Assembly (NCBI GenBank): GCA_900318775.1
Contig: ONLY01000004.1
Coordinates: 1 to 64,000 of the forward strand
DNA from: an uncultured Prevotellaceae bacterium
GTDB taxonomy: Bacteria; Bacteroidota; Bacteroidia; Bacteroidales; Bacteroidaceae
Direction of reading: 5' to 3'
DNA length: 64,000 nucleotides
In this document: positions 33,465 through 41,146 of the stretch, piece by piece
How positions within the stretch are numbered: the first letter of the stretch is position 1
Layout: every line of letters begins with the position of its first letter
Program-made: the position numbers and the translations under genes
The notes under the pieces: generated by a model
The model's input: the letters and a program-made list of their open reading frames with translations, nothing else
What the model was told of the DNA's origin: nothing
Databases searched by the model: none

Positions 33465-34412
33465 ATGCGGTATACAGAACTGGGCAAAACAGGGATGAAA
33501 GTATCCCATCTGGCCTTCGGCGCATCATCGCTGGGCAGCGTTTTTCACGAGACCAAAGAGGCTGAAAGCATCAAGGCGGTGGAAGCAGCCATCGAAGGCG
33601 GCATCAACCTAATTGATGTAAGTCCTTACTATGGACACTACAAGGCAGAAACAGTGCTAGGCAAGGCATTGAAACTTATTCCACGTGACAAGTACTTCTT
33701 AAGCACAAAGGTGGGACGTTATGGCAAAGACGGTGTAAACACTTGGGATTACTCAGCCAAGCGTGCCACAGAAAGTGTGTATGAGAGCATGGAACGTTTG
33801 AACGTGGACTTCATCGACCTCATCAATGTGCACGACATCGAGTTCCAAGCAGCTATGGAAGGTGGCTTGCAGAAAGTTGTGGACGAGACACTCCCTGCCC
33901 TTGTGGAACTAAAGAAGAAAGGCGTGGTGGGGCATGTGGGCATCACCGACCTGCAGCTGGAGAACCTCAAGTGGGTAATTGAGCATTCGGAAGAAGGCAC
34001 CGTCGAAAGCGTGCTGAATTTCTGCCACTACTGCCTGAATGATGATAAATTGGTGGACTTCCTCGATTTCTTCGAGTCCAAGGGTATTGGCGTCATCAGC
34101 GCATCTCCTTTGAGCATGGGACTGTTGTCGCAACGTGGTGTGCCTGCATGGCATCCAGCTCCCAAGCCTTTGGTAGAGGCCTGCGCCAAAGCTGCAGCAT
34201 ACTGCAACGAGAAGGGGTACCCTATTGAGAAACTGGCCATCCAATACGCAGTCAGCAACGAGCGTATCGCTGGCACTCTGTTCTCGTCAGCCAACCCCGA
34301 GAACGTAAGGCGCAACATCCAGTGGGCCAATGAAGAACCCGACTGGCAACTGGTGAAGGACGTACAAGAAATCATCGGTCAGCAAAAGAGAGTATCATGG
34401 GCCAACTCATAA
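33465..34412 (+). CDS. Aldo-keto reductase, probable L-fucose/L-galactose dehydrogenase
   Basis: A 315-residue NAD(P)-dependent oxidoreductase. The aldo-keto reductase tetrad is visible as Asp51, Tyr56 (DVSPYYGHY), Lys82 (STKVGRYG) and His123 (NVHDIEF). The sequence resembles L-galactose dehydrogenases, and L-fucose is 6-deoxy-L-galactose. Next to a lactonase-type hydrolase, FucP and a fucosidase, the likely reaction is oxidation of L-fucose to its lactone. It overlaps the next gene by 16 bp. The substrate is inferred from context. Confidence 0.8.
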   Translation: MRYTELGKTGMKVSHLAFGASSLGSVFHETKEAESIKAVEAAIEGGINLIDVSPYYGHYKAETVLGKALKLIPRDKYFLSTKVGRYGKDGVNTWDYSAKRATESVYESMERLNVDFIDLINVHDIEFQAAMEGGLQKVVDETLPALVELKKKGVVGHVGITDLQLENLKWVIEHSEEGTVESVLNFCHYCLNDDKLVDFLDFFESKGIGVISASPLSMGLLSQRGVPAWHPAPKPLVEACAKAAAYCNEKGYPIEKLAIQYAVSNERIAGTLFSSANPENVRRNIQWANEEPDWQLVKDVQEIIGQQKRVSWANS

Positions 34413-35287
34413 TAGATTCACATACCCACCTTTGGAAGAAGCAAGATACCTGGGTGGATGGAAAACGGATTCTTTCCATGAAGAATGGCAGAAGCATCTT
34501 TATGGACGAGGAAGTACAGATGATGCCTCCGTTCATGATTGACGAGCAGAACTCTGCAGAGGTACTGCTGTCGAACATGAACTATGCGCAAGTAGGTGCC
34601 GCAGTTGTGGTACAGGAAGTCATTGACGGCAACCAAAACGCTTATCTCTCAGAAGTACAGCAGCAATACCCTGAACGCTTTTTCTGCATGGGCATGGCAT
34701 GGAACCTCGAAGAAGCAAAAGCTGCGCACACTGCAGGAATGAAAGGCATAGCATTCCCTGGACACCGCATGAAGGAGTCACTTTTAGAACTGATGCCTGT
34801 TTTCAAGTATATGGAAGACGAGCACTTGGTTCTGTCCATGTGCCTAGGTGAGGAAGAAAAACAAATTGGCGAGATGAAGGAAGTGATTCAGGAATGTCCA
34901 CAACTCAAAGTGGCTATTGGCCATTTCGGCATGGTGACTACCCCCATCTTCAAAAGCCAAGTGCTGTTAGCACGCGAAAGCGAGAACGTGAAGATTGAGT
35001 CGGGGGGCATCACATGGCTCTTCAACGCAGAGTTCTACCCCTACCCTTCAGCCATTCGCAGCATCAAGCAGGCCGCTGACTGGGTGGGCATGAAGAAGTT
35101 GATGTGGGGCAGCGACTATCCTCGTACCATCACAGCCATCACCTACAGGATGTCTTATGATTTCATCACCAAGTCGGCAGAACTGACGGATGAGGACAAA
35201 GCGCTCTTCCTCGGCAAGAATGCTGAACATTTCTACGGTTTCAAAAACTTACCTAAATTACCTTATATTAAAAACATGTCAGAATAA
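34397..35287 (+). CDS. Amidohydrolase-2 family protein, probable sugar lactonase
   Basis: A 296-residue TIM-barrel hydrolase of the family that includes L-fucono-1,5-lactonase. The metal-binding HTH motif is at His9 and His11 (IIDSHTHLW). The later motifs VAIGHFGM and MWGSDYPRTI carry the conserved His and Asp. It would open the lactone made by the preceding aldo-keto reductase to give the aldonate. The 16-bp overlap with that gene supports a shared pathway. Exact substrate is inferred. Confidence 0.78.
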   Translation: MGQLIIDSHTHLWKKQDTWVDGKRILSMKNGRSIFMDEEVQMMPPFMIDEQNSAEVLLSNMNYAQVGAAVVVQEVIDGNQNAYLSEVQQQYPERFFCMGMAWNLEEAKAAHTAGMKGIAFPGHRMKESLLELMPVFKYMEDEHLVLSMCLGEEEKQIGEMKEVIQECPQLKVAIGHFGMVTTPIFKSQVLLARESENVKIESGGITWLFNAEFYPYPSAIRSIKQAADWVGMKKLMWGSDYPRTITAITYRMSYDFITKSAELTDEDKALFLGKNAEHFYGFKNLPKLPYIKNMSE

Positions 35288-35345
35288 TCAGTCCTTGTAC
35301 AGAACGATTCTATCTATGGCATCAACCATTTAATACATAACAATC

Positions 35346-36650
35346 ATGAAAAAGCCTTTAGTATCGAAAAAATACCTTTTCACATTTATCCTCATCACGT
35401 CGTTGTTCGCCCTGTGGGGGTTTGCCAACGACATCACCAATCCTATGGTGGCGGCATTTCAGACGGTAATGGAACTGTCGGCAGCCAAGGCATCGCTGAT
35501 TCAGTTTGCCTTCTACGGAGGCTATGCCACGATGGCCATTCCTGCAGCACTGTTCATCCGCAAGTATTCATACAAGAGCGGCATCCTTTTAGGCCTGGCG
35601 CTTTATGCCATAGGCGCATTCCTCTTCATTCCCGCCGCAGAGTGGCAAGAGTTCTCGTTCTTCTGCATCTCACTGTATATCCTCACCTTTGGTTTGGCAT
35701 TTCTAGAGACAACAGCAAACCCTTTCATACTCTCATTAGGCGAGAAAGAGACCTCAACCCGCCGATTAAACCTTGCTCAAGCATTCAATCCTGTTGGTTC
35801 GTTGAGTGGCATGGCCGTCGCATCATTCATCGTGCTACCCCATTTGCTGTCTGACAAGCGCGACGAGGCAGGACAAATCATTTTTCCACTCCTCTCCGAA
35901 GCAGAGAAAGCGGACATCCGTCTGCACGACCTCGCTGTCATCCGCAACCCCTATGTAGCTATCGGCCTTGTGGTTTTAGTAGTTCTCATCGTCATTGCTC
36001 TCACCAAGATGCCTAAGACAGAAAGTGAGGAACAAAAGGCAGCAGGACAAACACACACGGTGAAGAATACTTTATCGAACCTCTGGCACAACACCATCTA
36101 TCGCGAAGGCGTATTTGCACAGGTGTGCTATGTTGCTGCACAGATTATGGTGTGGACCTTCATCATCCAATATGCAGACCATCTTGGCATCAATAAGGCC
36201 ACAGCCCAGTTATTTAATATTGTGGCGATGTCATTCAATCTGGTAGGCCGTTTCATCGGCACCTTCATCATGCGCTACATCAATACACGTAAGCTACTTA
36301 CCATCTTTGGCATAGGAGCGTCAGTGTGCACACTTGGTGCTATCTGTATTGAAGGCATGGTAGGCCTATACAGCCTTGTCTGCATCAGTCTCTTCATGTC
36401 CATCATGTTCCCCTCCATCTATGGCATCGCCCTGGAGAACGTTGACACGAAGGACACTCACCTTGGTGCAGCTTTCCTTGTAATGGCTATTGTGGGTGGG
36501 GCACTCATGCCACCACTACAGGGCTTAATGATTGACCAAGGCACCATCTGGGGCATGCCTGCCGTGAACATGTCGTTCATGCTTCCTTTGGCCTGCTTCC
36601 TCGTGATTATCATGTATGGATACCGAGCATACAAACAAATAAACAAATAA
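35346..36650 (+). CDS. fucP: L-fucose:H+ symporter
   Basis: Major facilitator family transporter of the inner membrane, 434 residues and about 12 membrane segments. FucP features are WGFANDITNPMV with Asp29 and LAFLETTANPF with Glu121, which align with the Asp and Glu needed for fucose/proton coupling in E. coli FucP. The 30-residue loop KTESEEQKAAGQTHTVKN separates the two halves. Its place between lactonase and dehydrogenase genes fits uptake of the sugar that they oxidise. Confidence 0.87.
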   Translation: MKKPLVSKKYLFTFILITSLFALWGFANDITNPMVAAFQTVMELSAAKASLIQFAFYGGYATMAIPAALFIRKYSYKSGILLGLALYAIGAFLFIPAAEWQEFSFFCISLYILTFGLAFLETTANPFILSLGEKETSTRRLNLAQAFNPVGSLSGMAVASFIVLPHLLSDKRDEAGQIIFPLLSEAEKADIRLHDLAVIRNPYVAIGLVVLVVLIVIALTKMPKTESEEQKAAGQTHTVKNTLSNLWHNTIYREGVFAQVCYVAAQIMVWTFIIQYADHLGINKATAQLFNIVAMSFNLVGRFIGTFIMRYINTRKLLTIFGIGASVCTLGAICIEGMVGLYSLVCISLFMSIMFPSIYGIALENVDTKDTHLGAAFLVMAIVGGALMPPLQGLMIDQGTIWGMPAVNMSFMLPLACFLVIIMYGYRAYKQINK

Positions 36651-36653
36651 ACA

Positions 36654-37673
36654 ATGAAAGCAATTCAGATTAGTCACTCTCAAGAGTTGAACATCATTGA
36701 AATGGAGAAGCCAGCAGCGTTGAAGGCTGGCGAAGTGTTGTTGAAACTAGAATATGTAGGTTTCTGCGGTTCCGACCTGAACACCTTCATGGGACGTAAC
36801 ACCATGGCCCTGAATCCTGTCATCCCAGGACATGAGATTGGTGCTGTCATCGAGGCAGTGGGCTGTGATGTGCCTGCTAACCTTCAAGTGGGCATGGTGG
36901 TAACCTGCAATCCCTACACCAACTGCAACCACTGTGCATCGTGCCGCAACGGACGAGTGAATGCCTGTCAGCACAACGAGACACTTGGCGTGCAGCGCAA
37001 CGGTGCCATGAAGGAATACATTGTGATGCCATGGGAAAAGATTATTCCTGCAGGCAGCCTCTCAGCCAAGACCAGTGCACTGATTGAACCTATGAGCGTG
37101 GGCTTCCACGCTGTAAGCCGTGCACAAGTAACCGATGTCGACACCGTGATGGTCATCGGATGCGGTATGGTAGGTATGGGTGCTATTGTACGCGCCGTCA
37201 CCCGTGGCGCCACTGTGATTGCCGCTGATCTTGACGATGAGAAATTGACTCTTGCCAAGCAGATGGGGGCAGCATACGCCATCAACACTAAAACCGAAGA
37301 CGTGCACCAACGATTAGCAGACATCACAGGCGGATTTGGCCCCGATGTCATCATTGAAGCAGTCGGTAATCCTTTCACCTATCAAATGGCCGTCAACGAA
37401 GTTGCTTTCACAGGACGTGTCGCCTGCATCGGTTATGCCAAGAGCGACGTCACCTTCCAAACCAAGCTTTTCGTACAGAAAGAGCTGGATATCCGTGGCT
37501 CGCGTAACGCCACCCCAGAGGATTTCCGCGGTGTCATCCGCTATCTGGAACGCGGCACATGCCCTGTCAACGAGCTTATCACCAAGATAATCCATCCCGA
37601 AGAAGCATTGGAGACCATGCAGTGGTGGAGTGAGAACCCCGGCAAAGTATTCAGAATCTTAGTGAAGTTTTAA
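36654..37673 (+). CDS. Zinc-dependent alcohol dehydrogenase
   Basis: A 339-residue medium-chain dehydrogenase. Catalytic zinc ligands are Cys38, His60 and Glu61 (GFCGSD, PGHE). Structural zinc cysteines are Cys91, Cys94, Cys97 and Cys105. The NAD-binding motif is VMVIGCGMVGMGA. It resembles sorbitol/L-threonate-type dehydrogenases and starts 3 bp after fucP. In oxidative fucose pathways a later step oxidises 2-keto-3-deoxy-fuconate, so that role is plausible. Direct oxidation of the sugar or of an alditol is also possible. Confidence 0.82.
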   Translation: MKAIQISHSQELNIIEMEKPAALKAGEVLLKLEYVGFCGSDLNTFMGRNTMALNPVIPGHEIGAVIEAVGCDVPANLQVGMVVTCNPYTNCNHCASCRNGRVNACQHNETLGVQRNGAMKEYIVMPWEKIIPAGSLSAKTSALIEPMSVGFHAVSRAQVTDVDTVMVIGCGMVGMGAIVRAVTRGATVIAADLDDEKLTLAKQMGAAYAINTKTEDVHQRLADITGGFGPDVIIEAVGNPFTYQMAVNEVAFTGRVACIGYAKSDVTFQTKLFVQKELDIRGSRNATPEDFRGVIRYLERGTCPVNELITKIIHPEEALETMQWWSENPGKVFRILVKF

Positions 37674-37681
37674 ACACCACT

Positions 37682-37734
37682 TGAAATGAGAGATAAAAAG
37701 CGATAGGAACACACGCTTCTCACCTCTCATTTCA
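37682..37734. repeat. Hairpin inside the sugar operon (H7)
   Basis: Arms 37682-37702 and 37714-37734 match at 18 of 21 positions around an 11-nt loop, between the dehydrogenase and the nucleotidyltransferase genes. It may attenuate or stabilise the transcript, which is inferred. Confidence 0.55.
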
Positions 37735-37751
37735 GGCACCACACCTCACAC

Positions 37752-38951
37752 ATGATGAAAGTATTTGTTAGTGGTTGTTACGACTTACTCCACAGTGGAC
37801 ACGTGGAGTTTTTCCGGCAAGCAAGCCAATATGGAGATTTGTATGTTGGCATAGGTTCGGATGCAACCATACTCAATTATAAGAATCACAAGACACTCTA
37901 CCCTGAGCAAGAACGCCTTTTCATGGTGAAGAGCATTCGATACGTGAAAGATGCCTTCATCAACCAAGGTTCAGGTATCATGGACTTTATTCCCACAGTA
38001 GAAGCCCTGAAGCCCGACCGTTTTGTAGTGAATGCCGATGGCTCCAGCGAAGAGAAGCGCCGTTTCTGTGAAGAGCACGGCATCGAATACATCGTGCTCA
38101 ACCGCACCCCTGCCGAAGGTCTAGAGGCACGTAGCAGTACCAGCATTAAGGCCACTTTGGCCAATAAATCAAACGGTGAGGTCCAACCTTCCAACGGCAT
38201 TCCCACCCGTCTTGATCTTGCTGGCACATGGATTGACCAGCCTTACGTGAGCACTTATGCTCCAGGATGGGCTATCACTATTTCACTCATTCCCACCTTC
38301 GAAATTCGTGAACGCTGTGGCCTTTCCACTTCCACACGCAACCAGATCAAACGCATTTGGCCCGTTCGTCTGCCCGACATGGACCCAGAGATGCTAGCCA
38401 AGCTGGTCTTCTGCTTTGAAAATGACCCTGAACGCACCGATGGCATTATCAGCGGTGCACAAGACGCTATCGGAATCTGCATGCCTGGCCTCTGTCGACA
38501 CTATTACAACGCTCATTACTGGCCAGAGCGCATTGAGTCGTGCAACAATGAGCGCGTCCTCCAATGGCTGGAAAGACATCTGTGCATGGTACCCATGTTT
38601 CCACGACGACCAGGTTGCTCTGTTGTGGAAGGGAAATGCATCAACGAACCCAACGTTAAAGCACTGGCTCAGGCTGCTGATGACTGTTGGGAGGCCATAT
38701 TAAAGACGGACCTCAACGCTTTTGCCACAGCCTACCGGAACTCGTTCAATGCACAAATCACACTCTTCCCCTCTATGCTTCAATCAGGTGTGCAGAACTA
38801 TATCGACCGCTATGCATCCCTGCCCGACGTTCTGGCATGGAAGATGCCTGGAGCTGGTGGTGGTGGTTACTTAGCCCTTGTCGTTACCGATGCCCGTTCC
38901 TTCTGCTTACAACATAAGGAAGCCATTCCGCTAACTATCAGAAGGAAATAA
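37752..38951 (+). CDS. Nucleotidyltransferase fused to a GHMP kinase-like domain
   Basis: A 399-residue two-domain protein. Residues 1-140 are a cytidylyltransferase-like fold with HSGH (14-17) and RSSTSIK (127-133), the usual nucleotide-binding motifs. Residues about 150-399 look like a GHMP kinase, with PTRLDLAGTWID (151-162) and MPGAGGGG (365-372). The central GxxSGxG-type loop is unusual and reads DGIISGAQDAIG. Together they could phosphorylate a sugar and attach a nucleotide, but neither substrate nor activity is known to me. It is encoded in the middle of the sugar operon, before the mutarotase. A second ATG at 37755 is an equal start. Confidence 0.72.
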   Translation: MMKVFVSGCYDLLHSGHVEFFRQASQYGDLYVGIGSDATILNYKNHKTLYPEQERLFMVKSIRYVKDAFINQGSGIMDFIPTVEALKPDRFVVNADGSSEEKRRFCEEHGIEYIVLNRTPAEGLEARSSTSIKATLANKSNGEVQPSNGIPTRLDLAGTWIDQPYVSTYAPGWAITISLIPTFEIRERCGLSTSTRNQIKRIWPVRLPDMDPEMLAKLVFCFENDPERTDGIISGAQDAIGICMPGLCRHYYNAHYWPERIESCNNERVLQWLERHLCMVPMFPRRPGCSVVEGKCINEPNVKALAQAADDCWEAILKTDLNAFATAYRNSFNAQITLFPSMLQSGVQNYIDRYASLPDVLAWKMPGAGGGGYLALVVTDARSFCLQHKEAIPLTIRRK

Positions 38952-39010
38952 AAAACAATGAGGATATGACCACAATGCCATACCCTCTTATACATTCCAA
39001 CAGACAAAAG

Positions 39011-39355
39011 ATGAAGACCAAACGTTACGTGCAGACATTAGACTTACACGATGATCCAGACATGATTCGCGAATACCGCAAGTGGCACTCCAAAGAATAC
39101 CATTGGAAAGAGGTACGAGACGGCATCCGTGCCGTAGGCATCCTTGAAATGGAAATCTACATCCTCGGCACTCGACTCGTAATGGTAGTCGATACCCCTG
39201 AGGACTTCGATTGGAACAAAGCTATGCAGAAGTTAGCCACCTTGCCCCGTCAAGCTGAATGGGAAGCCTTTGTGTCTAAGTTTCAAGGCTGCAATGCACA
39301 AGCCACTAGCAATGAGAAGTGGCAAATGATGGAAAGAATGTTCTATCTATATTAA
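39011..39355 (+). CDS. L-rhamnose mutarotase-type (RhaM/DUF718) protein
   Basis: A 114-residue protein of the RhaM family that interconverts anomers of 6-deoxy-hexoses. The opening KRYVQTLDLHDDPDMIREYRKWHSKEYHWKEV and the motif IRAVGILEMEIYILGTRLVMV with EDFDW are characteristic. The start at 39011 (MKTKRY) is chosen. An ATG at 38966 adds 15 unconserved residues. In a fucose operon it probably speeds conversion of the anomer released by the fucosidase to the one used by FucP or the dehydrogenase. Confidence 0.87.
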   Translation: MKTKRYVQTLDLHDDPDMIREYRKWHSKEYHWKEVRDGIRAVGILEMEIYILGTRLVMVVDTPEDFDWNKAMQKLATLPRQAEWEAFVSKFQGCNAQATSNEKWQMMERMFYLY

Positions 39356-39415
39356 TTAAGACCCATATTAATCAACAGGGCCTATCGCTTATAGGCCACA
39401 ACTAACAATTTCCCT

Positions 39416-41086
39416 ATGACTATCAAACAACTGACTTTTGCTACACTGACACTGGCAGCCACACACATGGCTGCACAACATCAGGCCTATCAAATTCCCG
39501 TCCAAGAGAACGACGAGCCCATGGCTACAGGAAAGTTCACGCCCGATTGGGAATCATTAAAAACCTACGAGGTACCCGAATGGTTCCGCGACGCAAAGTT
39601 TGGAATCTGGGCACATTGGGGACCCCAATGTGTGGAGGGCAGCGGTGACTGGATGGCACGCAAGATGTATATTGAAGGAGATTACCAGTATAACTATCAT
39701 CGCAATCATTATGGACACCCTTCAGAAGTAGGTTTCAAAGACATATTGCCACTATTCAAGGCCGAGAACTGGACACCCGATGAACTCGTAAAATTTTACA
39801 AGGAGGAGTGCGGCGCCCAATATTTCTTCGCCCTGGGCAATCACCACGACAACTTTGACCTTTGGGACAGCCAGTACCAAGAATGGAACTCCAAGAACAT
39901 TGGCCCAAAGAAAGACATACTCGACGGATGGGCAAAGGCAGCAAAGAAAGCAGGTCTTCCTTTCGGCATCTCTTTCCATGCCGACCATGCATGGACATGG
40001 TACGAACCCTCACGCCGCTTCGACCTCAAAGGAGACAAACGAGGCGTAAAATACGATGGCTGGCTAACTAAGGAAGACGGCTATAAGCTCAATCCAGATG
40101 GCACAGAGAAGTGGTGGAAAGGACTTGACCCGCAGAAGCTGTATCAGCAGAACCACGATTTTTCTGATCGTACATGGGAGGCACGAAGCATCCATGACCA
40201 ATGGGGATGGAACAACGGGGCCTGCCTACCAAGCCAAGAGTTTGTAACAAACTTCTACAACCGCACGCTTGATGCCATCAATCGCTACAACCCAGACCTT
40301 ATCTACTTCGATGTGACGGTGCTGCCCTTCTACCCCATCAGCGACGCTGGCATGAAGATCGCAGCACATATGTACAATCACAGCGCAGCCACCCACAAAG
40401 GAAAGAACCAGGCCGTAGTGTTTGGCAAGATACTGGAAGAGGACATGAAAGATGCCCTCGTATGGGACGTAGAGCGTGGTGCACCCAATAAGATTATGGA
40501 ACGTCCCTGGCAGTGCTGCAACTGCATCGGTGACTGGCACTACAACACAGACATCTATGAACGTAACGGTTATAAGAACGCTCACACCATCGCCAAGTTG
40601 CTCGTTGATATCGTCAGCAAGAACGGCAACATGCTTCTTTCCGTTCCTCTTCGTGCCGACGGAACTCCTGACGAGAAGGAGCTTGCAATCATGAAAGAGT
40701 TTGGCGCATGGATGAAAATAAATAGCGAAAGCATCGTGAAGACCCGTCCTTGGAAGATTTTCGGTGAAGGTCCTATTGCCAATGCCGACATCAAAATCAA
40801 CGCCCAAGGGTTCAACGATGGACAGTACACCAAGGCAGGCGCTGATGAGATACGCTTTAATCAAACAGAAAAATACCTCTATATCACTCCACTCGCCTGG
40901 CCTAAGAACCAACAAGTCACAATCAAAGCACTTGCCGAAGGTTCAGAACACTTTTCCTCACCCATCAAGAGCGTAGAGTTGCTTGGCTATGGCAAAGTGA
41001 AGTTCCAGCGCACCCAAGATGCACTCATAATCACTCTTCCCCAACCCACCAATAACATCATGCCGGTGTTGAAAATCAAGAAATAA
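39416..41086 (+). CDS. Alpha-L-fucosidase, GH29
   Basis: A secreted retaining exo-fucosidase of 556 residues, signal peptide about 1-20 (ending MAAQHQ). GH29 features are WFRDAKFGIWAHWGPQCVEGSGDWMARKMY, ALGNHHDNFDLWDSQYQEWNS, and YNPDLIYFDVTVLP, where Asp299 is the expected nucleophile. A C-terminal beta domain covers about 450-556. It supplies L-fucose to the preceding uptake and oxidation genes. Whether it is periplasmic or surface-exposed is not clear, since there is no lipobox. Confidence 0.92.
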   Translation: MTIKQLTFATLTLAATHMAAQHQAYQIPVQENDEPMATGKFTPDWESLKTYEVPEWFRDAKFGIWAHWGPQCVEGSGDWMARKMYIEGDYQYNYHRNHYGHPSEVGFKDILPLFKAENWTPDELVKFYKEECGAQYFFALGNHHDNFDLWDSQYQEWNSKNIGPKKDILDGWAKAAKKAGLPFGISFHADHAWTWYEPSRRFDLKGDKRGVKYDGWLTKEDGYKLNPDGTEKWWKGLDPQKLYQQNHDFSDRTWEARSIHDQWGWNNGACLPSQEFVTNFYNRTLDAINRYNPDLIYFDVTVLPFYPISDAGMKIAAHMYNHSAATHKGKNQAVVFGKILEEDMKDALVWDVERGAPNKIMERPWQCCNCIGDWHYNTDIYERNGYKNAHTIAKLLVDIVSKNGNMLLSVPLRADGTPDEKELAIMKEFGAWMKINSESIVKTRPWKIFGEGPIANADIKINAQGFNDGQYTKAGADEIRFNQTEKYLYITPLAWPKNQQVTIKALAEGSEHFSSPIKSVELLGYGKVKFQRTQDALIITLPQPTNNIMPVLKIKK

Positions 41087-41146
41087 GAAAGGATCCACTA
41101 TCCAACCTTGGGGCATCACAAGAGAACAAAATAACAACAACGAAAT

